A stretch of 64,000 bases of DNA. Source: Parazoarcus communis (lineage in GTDB: Bacteria; Pseudomonadota; Gammaproteobacteria; Burkholderiales; Rhodocyclaceae). Shown piece after piece: positions 38,951 through 49,677 of this stretch. Position numbers and translations under genes: made by a program. The notes beneath the pieces are model-generated. The model ran no database searches. It was not told the origin of the DNA and saw nothing but the letters and a program-made list of their open reading frames with translations. Every line of letters begins with the position of its first letter. Positions within the stretch are counted from its first letter, which is position 1. The DNA is taken from contig NZ_CP022188.1 of the NCBI RefSeq assembly GCF_003111665.1, positions 3,100,001 to 3,164,000 of the forward strand, in the 5' to 3' direction.

Positions 38951-40375
38951 ATGGCACATGAATACGATGTACTCGTCATCGGCGGTGGTCCCGGCGGTTA
39001 CGTAGCGGCCATCCGCGCTGCTCAACTGGGTTTCAAGACCGCCTGCTGCGAGTCGAACCCCTATGCCGACCCCAAGGGCGAGCCGCGTCTTGGCGGTACC
39101 TGTCTGAACGTGGGCTGCATCCCCTCGAAGGCACTGCTCCACACCTCGCACCTGTTCGAAGAAGCCGGTCACAGCTTTGCCGCACAAGGCATCAACGTGG
39201 GTACGCCCAAGATCGACGTCACGAAAATGGTCGCCCGCAAGAGCACCATCGTCGATCAGCTCACCGGCGGCATCAAGGGCCTGTTCAAGAAGAACAAGGT
39301 CACCCTGATCAACGGTCACGGCTCCTTCGTCGGCAAGTCCGATGCAGGCTGGCAGGTCATGGTTGGCGAAGAGCTGGTCGTGGCCAAGCAGGTCATCATT
39401 GCGACCGGTTCGTCGCCGCGCCATCTCCCGGGTGTTCCGGTGGATAACAAGATCGTCTGCGACAACGTCGGCGCGCTCGATATCGACGCTGTGCCGAAGA
39501 AGCTGGCTGTCATCGGCGCCGGCGTGATCGGTCTCGAAATGGGTTCGGTGTGGCGTCGTGTGGGTGCCGAAGTGACGGTGCTCGAAGCCATGCCCGAGTT
39601 CCTTGCCGCAGCCGACCAGGATGTGGCCAAGGAAGCGCTCAAGGTCTTCACCAAGCAGGGCCTGAAGTTCAACTTCGGCGTCCAGATCGGTGAGGTCAAG
39701 GTTGGCAAGAAGGGCGTCGTCATTTCCTACAAGGACAAGGACGGCGCGGATCAGAAGCTCGAAGCCGATCGTCTGATCGTGTCTGTCGGTCGTGTGCCCA
39801 ATACCGACGGCCTCAATGCCGAGGCAGTGGAACTGAAGATCACCGAGCGCGGCATGATCGAAGTCGATGACCACTGCCGTACCAACCTGCCGGGCGTATG
39901 GGCGGTTGGCGATGTGGTGCGCGGCCCGATGCTGGCACACAAGGCAATGGAAGAAGCCGTGATGGTCGCCGAACTGATGGCGGGTCAGGCCGGTCACTGC
40001 AATTTCGACACCGTGCCCTGGGTCATCTACACCAGCCCGGAGATTGCCTGGGTCGGCAAGACCGAACAGCAGCTCAAGGCTGCGGGCGTCGCGTACAAGG
40101 TCGGCAAGATCCCGTTCCTCGCCAATGGCCGCGCGCTTGGCATGGGCGAGCCCACGGGCTTCGTCAAGATGCTGGCCGACGCCAACACCGACCGCATCCT
40201 CGGTGTACATATCATCGGTGCCGGTGCTTCTGAGCTGATCTCCGAAGCGGTCGTGGCGATGGAGTTTGCGGGCTGCTCCGAAGATCTGGCGCGTATCTGC
40301 CACGCCCACCCGACGATGTCGGAAGTGGTGCATGAAGCAGCGCTCGCCTGCGACAAGCGCCCGCTGCACTTCTAA
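38951..40375 (+). CDS. lpdA: Dihydrolipoyl dehydrogenase (E3)
   Basis: Starting at the ATG at 38951 ([16 protein letters not shown]), after GGGAGATTTTC, gives 474 residues. The enzyme reoxidises the lipoyl arm of E2 with FAD and NAD. Features are the FAD-binding [10 protein letters not shown], the redox disulfide C51-x4-C56 in [13 protein letters not shown], the NAD-binding [15 protein letters not shown], and the C-terminal catalytic HAHPTMSE. It completes the sucA-sucB-lpdA set and is followed by a terminator. Confidence 0.97.
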   Translation: MAHEYDVLVIGGGPGGYVAAIRAAQLGFKTACCESNPYADPKGEPRLGGTCLNVGCIPSKALLHTSHLFEEAGHSFAAQGINVGTPKIDVTKMVARKSTIVDQLTGGIKGLFKKNKVTLINGHGSFVGKSDAGWQVMVGEELVVAKQVIIATGSSPRHLPGVPVDNKIVCDNVGALDIDAVPKKLAVIGAGVIGLEMGSVWRRVGAEVTVLEAMPEFLAAADQDVAKEALKVFTKQGLKFNFGVQIGEVKVGKKGVVISYKDKDGADQKLEADRLIVSVGRVPNTDGLNAEAVELKITERGMIEVDDHCRTNLPGVWAVGDVVRGPMLAHKAMEEAVMVAELMAGQAGHCNFDTVPWVIYTSPEIAWVGKTEQQLKAAGVAYKVGKIPFLANGRALGMGEPTGFVKMLADANTDRILGVHIIGAGASELISEAVVAMEFAGCSEDLARICHAHPTMSEVVHEAALACDKRPLHF

Positions 40376-40395
40376 GCGGTCGCTTAAGCACGCAG

Positions 40396-40434
40396 GGGGT
40401 GGGAAACAGGGGCGCTGTCCCTGTTTTTCACCCC
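40396..40434 (+). terminator. Rho-independent terminator after lpdA
   Basis: AAACAGGG (40404-40411) pairs with CCCTGTTT (40419-40426), and a second short pairing GGGGTG/CACCCC extends it outward. The stem's descending arm contains TTTTT. It separates the suc operon from zapE. Confidence 0.8.
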
Positions 40435-40516
40435 TTGTGCTTTTTTACCCATGCATTCCGCTTCGCGGGCTGCATGATTGTGCAGATCATTCGTAAATCA
40501 TTAAGCGGTCATTTCA

Positions 40517-41629
40517 ATGCCTCACCGTACCCTCAATGTTCCCGAACGGGGCATGCTCGATGCCTACGATGCGCAGCTCAAGGCGCGGGGATATAAATCC
40601 GACCCGGCGCAACGCGCGGCTGTTCAGCGCCTGCAGCAGCTCTACACCGAGCTCGTGACCTTCAAGGCCGCACGACGCACGGCTCTGCGCAAGGTGTTCG
40701 CACGTCCGCGCATGCCGCGTAGCGTGTATTTCTGGGGCGGCGTAGGGCGTGGCAAGAGTTTTCTGATGGATTGCTTCTACGACTCGGTCCCCTATCAGCG
40801 CAAGCGCAGGGTGCACTTCCATGCCTTCATGCAGGAAGTCCAGAACGACCTGAAGGATCACAATCAGGAAGCAGACCCGTTGCAGAAGGTTGCCGACCGC
40901 ATCGCCCGGCAGACGCGCTTGTTGTGTTTCGACGAGTTTCACGTTTCCGACATCGCGGATGCAATGATCCTCGGCCGCTTGCTCGACGCCTTGTTCGCGC
41001 GCGGCGTGATTTTCGTCATGACCTCGAACTACCCGCCCGAGGGGCTCTATCCGAACGGTCTGATGCGGGTGAATTTCCTGCCCACCATCGAGATGATGAA
41101 GCGTCGCTTCGATGTCATCGAAGTCGACCATGGCACCGATTATCGCCTGCGCACGCTGGAGAAGATCGAGATCTATCTGGTGCCCGCTGACGAGGCGGCG
41201 AATCAGAAGATGCGCGACGACTTCAAGCGACTCGCAGCGACAGACGTCGTGCCGGGCGAGATCGAAGTCATCGGTCGCAGCCTGCCGGTGCTTGGATGCG
41301 CAGTCGGCGTGATCTGGTTCGACTTCGCCACGCTATGCCGTGGCAACCGGTCGCAGAACGACTATCTCGAGATTGCCCGCGAGCATCACACCTTGCTGCT
41401 GTCCGGCGTGCCAAGGATGCGGGGTGGGGAGGCCTCCGAGGCGCGTCGTCTGACGTGGCTGATCGATGTGCTCTACGATCATCGCGTCAAGCTCATCATG
41501 AGCGCGGAGGTCGAGGCTCACGACCTGTATACCGAAGGGCATAACGCACATGAGTTCGTGCGCACCGTCAGTCGACTGATGGAAATGCGGACCCGCGACT
41601 ACCTGGCGGAACCGCACCGGGTGGAGTAA
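40517..41629 (+). CDS. zapE: AFG1-family ATPase ZapE
   Basis: The 370-residue ATPase has Walker A GGVGRGKS at 74-81, Walker B RLLCFDEFHVSDI, a sensor region FVMTSNYPPEGLY and an arginine-rich C-terminal lid. This matches AFG1/ZapE, a cytoplasmic division-associated ATPase in proteobacteria, distinct from AAA proteases because no peptidase domain follows. The ATG lacks a strong ribosome site. Placement after lpdA has no obvious functional meaning. Confidence 0.92.
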   Translation: MPHRTLNVPERGMLDAYDAQLKARGYKSDPAQRAAVQRLQQLYTELVTFKAARRTALRKVFARPRMPRSVYFWGGVGRGKSFLMDCFYDSVPYQRKRRVHFHAFMQEVQNDLKDHNQEADPLQKVADRIARQTRLLCFDEFHVSDIADAMILGRLLDALFARGVIFVMTSNYPPEGLYPNGLMRVNFLPTIEMMKRRFDVIEVDHGTDYRLRTLEKIEIYLVPADEAANQKMRDDFKRLAATDVVPGEIEVIGRSLPVLGCAVGVIWFDFATLCRGNRSQNDYLEIAREHHTLLLSGVPRMRGGEASEARRLTWLIDVLYDHRVKLIMSAEVEAHDLYTEGHNAHEFVRTVSRLMEMRTRDYLAEPHRVE

Positions 41630-41651
41630 GCCGTACATGCATGCGGGTTCG

Positions 41652-42389
41652 TTACGGTGACCGGATCCGCAGGCGTGTGCCCTCGCGTTGCGCGATGTTG
41701 TTGATGAGCGGGGCGAGGCGGTCGATGATGGCCGGCTCGCCATCCAGAGTCAGGTCAAACGCGGGTGACAGGCCCGCACTCAGGTCGATGCGGCCGCTGA
41801 TCTGAAGCGGGCTGGCTGCTGTGCTTGATAGTTGCAGGTTCAGCGACCTGCCGTCCGCGTCGACTTCGGCCCGGTAGTCACCCAGACGGGGTTCGAGCAG
41901 GATGTCGGTGCTGGCTGCGCGCCAGCTCAGTGCGAGATTGCCCGAGCACACGCTTTGCCAGTCGCATTCGAGACCCTTGCCGTCTGCCTCCAGCCACCCC
42001 CGCCAGCCAAAATGAAAGGCGGGGTGGGCCAGTGCCCTGAACAGGGGCTGCGCCGGCAAGGTGATTTCAAGCCCCTCCATTCGCCAGCCATCCAGGCCAA
42101 GTACGATTCGTGCAGCTGACTTCCCGTCGGCCTCGACGTCCCACGCGCCTTCACCGTGCAGCAGGGCAGGTGGGTCAAAACGCCATCCGAGCTTGAGCCA
42201 GGGCTTGAGTTGTTTGCCTTCGCCTGCTTGCGCAAGGTAGCCCTGCCCATGCCACAGGCTGCCAGCGGGCGATGCGAGCCGGACGCGGCCTTCGCTTGCC
42301 GATGCCAGTGCAGTGTCCAGCAGCACGGACGGTGCGGCGGCGACAGTCACGCACAGGAGCGCAAGGACAAAGAGTGCAAACCGTTTCAT
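41652..42389 (-). CDS. gspN: Type II secretion system protein N
   Basis: The 245-residue protein starts with a membrane-spanning signal anchor (KRFALFVLALLCVTVAAAP) and is otherwise periplasmic and beta-rich. The opening block ASPAGSLWHGQGYL and later LSWRAASTDILLEPRLGDYRAEV are typical of GspN. Its exact role in the secretion machine is unsettled. It is the last gene of the gspCDEFGHIJKLMN cluster and its ATG overlaps the gspM stop by 4 bases. Confidence 0.87.
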   Translation of the reverse strand: MKRFALFVLALLCVTVAAAPSVLLDTALASASEGRVRLASPAGSLWHGQGYLAQAGEGKQLKPWLKLGWRFDPPALLHGEGAWDVEADGKSAARIVLGLDGWRMEGLEITLPAQPLFRALAHPAFHFGWRGWLEADGKGLECDWQSVCSGNLALSWRAASTDILLEPRLGDYRAEVDADGRSLNLQLSSTAASPLQISGRIDLSAGLSPAFDLTLDGEPAIIDRLAPLINNIAQREGTRLRIRSP

Positions 42390-42898
42390 CCGCCGTTCAG
42401 TCCTGCGTCGTCATACGCTTGCAGAACCACCTCGAACTGTCCGTCGCCACCGGGCGTCGTCTTCATGCGGATCGGGCGCAGCCGCAGGTCAGCCTGAATG
42501 CTTGCGAGCCAGTCCACCAGTGCGGGAAGTGTGGCGCTGCCTTTGACGACCACGCCTTCAGCGCTCATTGCGGCAGAGACACGCAGTCCGCGCGCTTCCG
42601 CTGCTGTGCTTGTCGCAGCAACAAGTGCAGCGGATGAAACGGCAGTGACCGGGGGCAGCGTGCGCAGACGGGCGAGCTCGGCTGCGTCCTCCTGCATGCG
42701 CTCGAAGCTGGCCCGTGCAGCGGGCAGACGGAGGGCAAGGCGCTGCTGTTCAGACCACGTCCAGTCGAACACGGCCCACGCCGCGGCGAGCGGCAGGAGC
42801 AAGCCGGCCATCCTCAATAACTGACGTTCGCGCGGTGCGCGTGCTGCGAGCCACGCCTGAAGGGAGACGTGCAGGCGTGAGGGTGAGAGGCTGATCAT
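42386..42898 (-). CDS. gspM: Type II secretion system protein M
   Basis: The 170-residue inner-membrane protein has a short cytoplasmic N-terminus, one membrane helix at about 28-46 (LLRMAGLLLPLAAAWAVFDW) and a periplasmic ferredoxin-like part (VVVKGSATLPALVDWLASIQ). It pairs with GspL to link the cytoplasmic ATPase GspE to the pseudopilus platform. It sits 50 bases after gspL and overlaps gspN by 4 bases. The gap before it carries the short direct repeat CTCAGGGCTG twice. Confidence 0.88.
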   Translation of the reverse strand: MISLSPSRLHVSLQAWLAARAPRERQLLRMAGLLLPLAAAWAVFDWTWSEQQRLALRLPAARASFERMQEDAAELARLRTLPPVTAVSSAALVAATSTAAEARGLRVSAAMSAEGVVVKGSATLPALVDWLASIQADLRLRPIRMKTTPGGDGQFEVVLQAYDDAGLNGG

Positions 42899-42948
42899 GA
42901 TCGGTCCTGAAGGTGTGTTTGCGGTTGCGGCACTCAGGGCTGCGATGC

Positions 42949-44148
42949 TCAGGGCTGAGGTGCGGCGCTCAACAAAAGGCTGCCATCGCGCGCCTGCGCA
43001 TTGATGCCGTGCAGCGAGAGGCGGGTGAGCAGGCCGGTGAGTTCGGTTTGGGGTGGCAGTGCGAGGCTCAGCGCGCCGGCTTCGTATGAGACCGCCAGCG
43101 GTGTCACGCCGGTGGCGGCAAGGTGGCCGTGCAGCAGCGCAAGCAGATCGTCGGTGCCGAGCTGGCCAGCCTGCCTGCGCGCCCGGTCCAGTGCGCGGCC
43201 GAGCTGTGCCGCGGGCGCGACGGCCGGTGTGCCGGGCAAGGCTTGTTCAAACAGCCGCACGCTGCGTGCTTCGAGTTCTGCCAGGGCCTGGCGCTGACCC
43301 AGAACATGAGTGAGGTTGACGGCGAACAGCGCGGCTGCGCTGATCGCGACGATTGTTGCGGGCGCCCGAAACCGCTGCCACTGTGCGTCGCGGCCCTGCC
43401 GTGAGGCGAACTCGCCGTGCAGCAGGTTACTGGTGGCATCGACGTGTTCCCACCAGTGCCAGGCCGGACCCGGTTCAATGCGCAGTGGCAGCGACGCAGT
43501 GGCGCCCGTATCGGGTGTGGCGCACGTGTCTGCGATACGGAGCTGCAGTGCCGTCGGAAGCGCGGTGCTGGCACGACGACGCGAGAGCGCGATGGGCAGG
43601 GTGGATGACAGCGCGGCCAGTGTCGCATCTTGCGTTGGTACGTCCAGGGCGATGGCCGGCTCAAGGCCCGGACGCAGGAGGACGCAGTTTGCTTCGACAG
43701 CCAGCACCCAGCGCCCGTCTGCCGTTGGTACTGTTTCAAGCGCGCTGCAGAGACGGCGCAGCGGACGACCGATCTGCGCGAACTGGGCGAGGACCTGCGT
43801 CATGCGTGCGCGTGCGACGGTGATGACCCCGGTGCGATTCAGCTTGTCTTCGGGGTGGCTGTGGGTCACCGTCAAATGCTGCGTGTCCGGGTCGCCAACC
43901 AGATGCTCCTCAAGCGCATAGGACAGCAGGCGTGGGCGCTCGCGTCGCGGGCTTGCGGGCAGCAGGACTTCAAGCCAGGTGCTCTGCGCGCCGGCGAGCA
44001 CGCCCTCGCAGACATCCGCTGCCGGCCAGTGTGTGGGGCCGCTGTGGCCTTGTTGCACTACCGTGTTTGCTGCGTCGAGCAGAACCCATTGGGTGGCCGG
44101 GTCGCGTGGCCAGTGTTCGTCGATGCGGATGAGCAGGCGTGTCGTCAT
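42949..44148 (-). CDS. gspL: Type II secretion system protein L
   Basis: The ATG at 44148 overlaps the gspK stop by 4 bases and gives 399 residues. The N-terminal cytoplasmic actin-like domain begins TTRLLIRIDEHWPRD and includes LLSYALEEHL, a conserved GspL block. A membrane helix follows near residue 265 (ATIVAISAAALFAVNLT), then a short periplasmic domain. GspL recruits GspE to the membrane. It is in the expected place between gspK and gspM. Confidence 0.9.
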   Translation of the reverse strand: MTTRLLIRIDEHWPRDPATQWVLLDAANTVVQQGHSGPTHWPAADVCEGVLAGAQSTWLEVLLPASPRRERPRLLSYALEEHLVGDPDTQHLTVTHSHPEDKLNRTGVITVARARMTQVLAQFAQIGRPLRRLCSALETVPTADGRWVLAVEANCVLLRPGLEPAIALDVPTQDATLAALSSTLPIALSRRRASTALPTALQLRIADTCATPDTGATASLPLRIEPGPAWHWWEHVDATSNLLHGEFASRQGRDAQWQRFRAPATIVAISAAALFAVNLTHVLGQRQALAELEARSVRLFEQALPGTPAVAPAAQLGRALDRARRQAGQLGTDDLLALLHGHLAATGVTPLAVSYEAGALSLALPPQTELTGLLTRLSLHGINAQARDGSLLLSAAPQP

Positions 44149-45068
44149 GGGATGCGGTACCACAGGAGTTCGGGCCAGGGTTTCTGGCGATCGAGAAGGG
44201 CTTCGAGCCGGGTGACGGAGATGCCGTGACTGGCGTGTATCGTGACCAGGAAGTGGCGGCTGCTGACACTGGCGAGCTGCGCCGCAGGCGGTGTTGCGCC
44301 TTGCGGCAGCCGCGCGTTGAAGTCGGCCAGGTCGCGGAACCATGCGCGCTCACGTTCTGCAACCAGTACCCGGGCGACGTCGATGCCGAGGCCCGGGACC
44401 AGGCTGGTCAGAACCTCGGCCGCAGCCGTGTTCACATTCACGGGCGTCGGTGCCGGCACGGCGGTGACATAGGGTCTGAGCCGCGCCAGCAGCGTGTGAT
44501 CGATGCCCGGAATCGAAGCCACTTCGTCGGCAACGACCAGTGCTGAGTGCGGGGCGTGGTCAGTGTCTCCACGCGGGGCTGTTGCGATCCACTCCGTCAT
44601 TGCGATCACGCTTGCGCGCGCTGACTCGGGGGACGTGCCGACCAGCTCCATCAGGCGCTGCAGTCGCGCGCCTGCCGCACTGCTGCGCAGGCCAGCGGGC
44701 GCGAGGTCGTTCAGATTGAAGCGCCCCGAGAGATCGATGATTTCGCCTGCGATCGTCCCGTCTGCAGCGTCTTCGCCGAGTTGCGTCGGCGGAATCCTGA
44801 TGGTCCAGTTTTCACCACCGTGATCCACATTGCTTTCCAGCATGTCCAGGGCGAGGACCTGGCGTGCCCAGTCCACTGCGGCGCGGGCAAGCTGGCGTGA
44901 CTGTGCCTGATCGCGGCGGCCGGTGACCGCTTCGAGGCCGCGCCCGAAATCAGCCAGCGCGGCGGCGGCCAGCATCGCGGCAAAGGTGACCGTGAGCAGG
45001 GCGAGCACGACGGCGGCGCCACGCTGACGTTCAGCGTAGCGCGAAAAGGCGGGTAATCGTGCCGGCAT
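44145..45068 (-). CDS. gspK: Type II secretion minor pseudopilin GspK
   Basis: The 307-residue protein has a prepilin-like N-terminus (RQRGAAVVLALLTVTFAAMLAAA) but, as usual for GspK, lacks the Glu5 of other pseudopilins. A large insertion gives its big globular domain (LSGRFNLNDLAP, PVNVNTAAAEVLTSLVPGL). It caps the tip of the pseudopilus with GspI and GspJ. Its start overlaps the end of gspJ by 38 bases. Confidence 0.92.
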   Translation of the reverse strand: MPARLPAFSRYAERQRGAAVVLALLTVTFAAMLAAAALADFGRGLEAVTGRRDQAQSRQLARAAVDWARQVLALDMLESNVDHGGENWTIRIPPTQLGEDAADGTIAGEIIDLSGRFNLNDLAPAGLRSSAAGARLQRLMELVGTSPESARASVIAMTEWIATAPRGDTDHAPHSALVVADEVASIPGIDHTLLARLRPYVTAVPAPTPVNVNTAAAEVLTSLVPGLGIDVARVLVAERERAWFRDLADFNARLPQGATPPAAQLASVSSRHFLVTIHASHGISVTRLEALLDRQKPWPELLWYRIP

Positions 45069-45630
45069 CAGGCAGGTCCAGTTCGAGTTCGATCGCGGCA
45101 GGCAAGGTGTCGCCCTTGCCGCCGGCGAGCGGCCAGTGCGCGCTTCGTGTTTGCGCGCTGCCCACGTCGGTGGTCAGGAAGTACCAGCGCACGGCCTGGA
45201 CATCCTGTAGCAGGGGGTAGATCTCGGGCGCGCCAAGGGCTTCACGGTCGGGCCAGATCAGCCATTCGAGCTGTGCGTTGCTGAAGCGGAATCCGACCCG
45301 GCGCGCACCTTCTCCCTCGCCGCCGAGTGCGATCAGCCGCAGCTCGCTGTCGGCTCCGTTTGCACTGCGCAGCAGCGCCAGTGCCGGAGATGCCGTGCTG
45401 GTGGCGGGGAGTGCAGGCGCGGCGATCTGCAGGATCTCGAGTTCAATCAGGTGTATCGCACGCGCGATGCTGCGCCAGCGCTCGACCTCGCTGCTCACCC
45501 GTGCCTGTGTGTCGATCATCTGCGCAGTGGCGCGCCAGGTCAGCATGCCGAGCACCGAGAACAGGGCGAGGGCGACCAGCAGTTCGATCAGGGTCATGCC
45601 GCGCGCGGCTTTGCGCAGGGGTGTGCTCAT
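45031..45630 (-). CDS. gspJ: Type II secretion minor pseudopilin GspJ
   Basis: From the ATG at 45630 the protein has 199 residues. The prepilin peptidase site is ARG|MTLIELLVALALFSVLGML, with Glu5 present. The rest is a periplasmic minor pseudopilin fold ending in SVPD-like LELDLPDAGTITRLFAL. Start and stop overlap the neighbours gspI (4 bases) and gspK (38 bases), indicating tight coupling. Confidence 0.92.
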   Translation of the reverse strand: MSTPLRKAARGMTLIELLVALALFSVLGMLTWRATAQMIDTQARVSSEVERWRSIARAIHLIELEILQIAAPALPATSTASPALALLRSANGADSELRLIALGGEGEGARRVGFRFSNAQLEWLIWPDREALGAPEIYPLLQDVQAVRWYFLTTDVGSAQTRSAHWPLAGGKGDTLPAAIELELDLPDAGTITRLFALR

Positions 45631-46019
45631 TGCGGCACCCGGGTGATGTAGCCGGTGGCGCGGGCCAGGACATGGCCGCTTTCTGTGTCCATGACGTCGA
45701 CGTCGATGCGGCGAAACGAGCGGTTCGATGCAGAGGCGATACGCTCGCGCCACTGAAACTCCAAGGGTCCCTGGCGCGTCCGCCCCTGGTGCACACCGGT
45801 AGCAGGAAAGCTCGCGCTGGCACGATATGCTGCGAGCCGGTCGTGGGCCACCCAGTCGGCGAGGGTGCGATCGCGCAGCTCGGCGCTTGCCAGTGCCGTG
45901 CTGCCCATGGCACGCAGCGCCGACACAAGGGCAATGGCGACAATGGCGAGGGCGACCAGGGTTTCGAGCAGCGTGAAGCCGCGTGCCGGCCGGGCTATCC
46001 GGTGTGTGGCAGCAGTCAT
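45627..46019 (-). CDS. gspI: Type II secretion minor pseudopilin GspI
   Basis: The 130-residue protein carries the prepilin cleavage motif ARG|FTLLETLVALAIVAIAL with Glu5. Downstream LRDRTLADWVAHDRLAAYR and RRIDVDVMD blocks are typical GspI features. It initiates tip-complex assembly with GspJ and GspK. It overlaps gspH and gspJ by 4 bases on each side. Confidence 0.93.
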   Translation of the reverse strand: MTAATHRIARPARGFTLLETLVALAIVAIALVSALRAMGSTALASAELRDRTLADWVAHDRLAAYRASASFPATGVHQGRTRQGPLEFQWRERIASASNRSFRRIDVDVMDTESGHVLARATGYITRVPQ

Positions 46020-46540
46020 CTCATCGCCTCGCCACGACGAATCCGAGTCACCTGGCCATTCGGCTGTCCGCGCAGCAGCTCGCTGCCGTGCCCGGTGAGC
46101 ACAACGAGATCGAAGTGCGGCGCGCGGGACCCGAAGATCAGGCGCCGGCGTTCCTGACCCGCGGGCTGGGTGTTCAGTGCGGGTACGCGCTGATGCACCT
46201 GCAGCGCGCCGAGACTGAGTGGATCGGGAAGCGTGCGCGGGGCGAAAAGCGGATCGTCGTCCACGACACGCCAGCGGCCATCCGCGTCTGGCTGGGCGAA
46301 GCGGTAGCCGTCGCTCAGAAACTCAACCGCGAGTGGGCGACCCTGGACCGCAGCACGTTCGGCTCCGGCTTCGAGGACGCTGCGCAGGCGTTCGACGGCA
46401 AGATCCGAGTCGTTGGCGCGGAAGCCGTCGATTGCCAGGCTGGCGCCGCCGGTAATGATGCCGGCAATCGCCAGCACCACCATCAGTTCGACGAGCGAAA
46501 AGCCGCGTGCGAGGTGGCGGGTGTGGATCAGAACTGCCAC
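46016..46540 (-). CDS. gspH: Type II secretion minor pseudopilin GspH
   Basis: The 174-residue protein has the cleavage motif ARG|FSLVELMVVLAIAGIITG with Glu5 and a beta-rich C-terminal domain (DGYRFAQPDADGRWRVV). GspH sits beneath the tip complex of the pseudopilus. The start overlaps the end of gspG by 13 bases. Confidence 0.92.
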   Translation of the reverse strand: MAVLIHTRHLARGFSLVELMVVLAIAGIITGGASLAIDGFRANDSDLAVERLRSVLEAGAERAAVQGRPLAVEFLSDGYRFAQPDADGRWRVVDDDPLFAPRTLPDPLSLGALQVHQRVPALNTQPAGQERRRLIFGSRAPHFDLVVLTGHGSELLRGQPNGQVTRIRRGEAMR

Positions 46541-46989
46541 GACCCGATGTCTGCGTCGAAGCCTTCGCCGCCGGTCTTGCCGTCGGCACCGAAGCTCATG
46601 ACGTCGACGTCGCCATTGATGCCCGGGTTGAGGTACTGGTAGTCACCGCCCCAGGGGTCGGCCGGCAGGCGCTCGAGATAGGGCTTCCAGTTATCGGGGA
46701 TCGGCGTCGTGTCCGGCTTCCTGACCAGGGCCGAGAGTCCCTGCGACGCCGTGGGGTAACGCCGGTTGTCGAGACGATACAGTTTGAGCGCCTGCATGAT
46801 GGAGGCGAGGTCCTGGCGGGCGGCAACCACGCGTGCTTCATCGGGACGGCTCATGACACGGGGCACGACAAGTGCGGCGAGCACACCGAGGATCACGATC
46901 ACCACCATGACCTCGATCAGGGTGAAGCCGCGCTGGCGCAGCGCGTGCGGGCCGTTTGCGCGGCAGGACGGGGGGAGGGCTGTCTTCAT
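46528..46989 (-). CDS. gspG: Type II secretion major pseudopilin GspG
   Basis: The ATG at 46989 gives 153 residues; a GTG three codons earlier (46998) overlaps the gspF stop by 4 bases and is also possible. The prepilin site is QRG|FTLIEVMVVIVILGVLAALVVP. The conserved C-terminal calcium-binding signature of GspG follows (YPTASQGLSALV, LPADPWGGDYQYLNPG, DVMSFGADGKTGGEGFDADI). It polymerises to form the pseudopilus that pushes exoproteins through GspD. Confidence 0.93.
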   Translation of the reverse strand: MKTALPPSCRANGPHALRQRGFTLIEVMVVIVILGVLAALVVPRVMSRPDEARVVAARQDLASIMQALKLYRLDNRRYPTASQGLSALVRKPDTTPIPDNWKPYLERLPADPWGGDYQYLNPGINGDVDVMSFGADGKTGGEGFDADIGSWQF

Positions 46990-46994
46990 GGTCT

Positions 46995-48197
46995 TCACTT
47001 CATCAGGGTGTTGATTTCGATGATCGGTTGCATCACCGCCAGCACGATCACCAGCACGACGCCGCCCATCGCCAGCAGCAGTGCGGGTTCGAGCAGGCTC
47101 GCGAGCACGGCGCCGCGGCTTTCGAGTTCCTGTTGCTGAAGGCGGGCGGCACGCGCCAGCAGTTCGTCGAGCCGGCCGGTGGTCTCGCCGCTTGCGATCA
47201 TGTGCACCAGCAGCGGTGGAAAGGCGCGCGTGGCACCGAGCGCCCGCGCCAGGCTCTGTCCCTCGCGCACGCGGGCGGCCGCGGCCTCGACCGCATCGCG
47301 GATTGGCAGGCGCGCGATCACCCGGCCCCCGGCTTCGAGCGCGGTCAGCAGGGGCACGCCGCTGCCGGCGAGGATGGACAGCGTGCTCGCAAAGCGTGCC
47401 GCGTCGAGCGTGCGCAGGTGGCGGCCGATGACGGGAAGGGCGAGCAGGCGGGTTTCCCAGCGTCTGCGCACGGCGGTGTTGCGCAAGGCGAGATGGGCGC
47501 AGAGGCCGGCGCCGGCGACGGCAAGCATCAGTAGCCAGCCCCAGTCGCGCAGAAGGTCAGAGACGGCGATCAGGCCGCGCGTCAGCGGCGGCAGCACCTG
47601 CTTGGTCTGTGCGAACACGCCGACGACTTGCGGCACCACATGGGTCATCAGGCCGATTACCACCAGCAGGGCGACGGCGGCGACGATCAGCGGATAGAGC
47701 AGGGCCTGCATCGTCTTCTGCTGCAGTTGCCCGTGCTGCTCCAGATAGTCGGCAAGCTGGTTCATGACCTCGGCAAGTTCGCCCGACTTCTCGCCGGCCG
47801 CAACCGAGGCGCGGTAGATCGCGGGGAAGGCTGCGGGGTAGCGGTCCAGTGCCGCTCGCAGGCTGTAGCCGGACAGGATCTCAGAGCGCAGTCCTGCAAG
47901 CAGCTGACGGGGACCTTCGTCCTCGGCCTGCTCGATCAGTGCGGCGAGCGCCTGCTCCACAGTGAGGCCTGCGGCGAGCAGGGTGGCCCACTGACGGGTG
48001 AGCAGCGCGAGCGCGGCGTCCTTGAGCCGGCGTGGCCGCCGACCGCTGCCGGGTGCGGCGGATACGGTGACGACATCGAGCGGAAACAGCCCGCGTTCGC
48101 GCAGCAGGGTGCGCGCGGCACGGCCGCTCTCGGCCTCGATCACCCCCTGGGTGGATTGGCCGGCGGTATCGAGTGCGCTGTAGCGGAAGGCTGTCAT
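46995..48197 (-). CDS. gspF: Type II secretion inner-membrane platform protein GspF
   Basis: The ATG at 48197 (MTAFRYSALDTAGQSTQG) gives 400 residues, the family length. Two homologous T2SSF domains (around 65-190 and 270-390) each carry the LYP/VAAGEKSGEL and IASGETTGRL signature, and there are three membrane helices. It forms the inner-membrane platform contacted by the GspE ATPase. It follows gspE by 7 bases. Confidence 0.95.
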   Translation of the reverse strand: MTAFRYSALDTAGQSTQGVIEAESGRAARTLLRERGLFPLDVVTVSAAPGSGRRPRRLKDAALALLTRQWATLLAAGLTVEQALAALIEQAEDEGPRQLLAGLRSEILSGYSLRAALDRYPAAFPAIYRASVAAGEKSGELAEVMNQLADYLEQHGQLQQKTMQALLYPLIVAAVALLVVIGLMTHVVPQVVGVFAQTKQVLPPLTRGLIAVSDLLRDWGWLLMLAVAGAGLCAHLALRNTAVRRRWETRLLALPVIGRHLRTLDAARFASTLSILAGSGVPLLTALEAGGRVIARLPIRDAVEAAAARVREGQSLARALGATRAFPPLLVHMIASGETTGRLDELLARAARLQQQELESRGAVLASLLEPALLLAMGGVVLVIVLAVMQPIIEINTLMK

Positions 48198-48204
48198 CCG
48201 GGCC

Positions 48205-49674
<1,470 letters not shown>

Positions 49675-49677
49675 CGC

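Noticed and set aside
38876..40369. Long open frame antisense to lpdA
   Set aside because: Lies wholly over lpdA, with composition typical of the opposite strand of a GC-rich gene.
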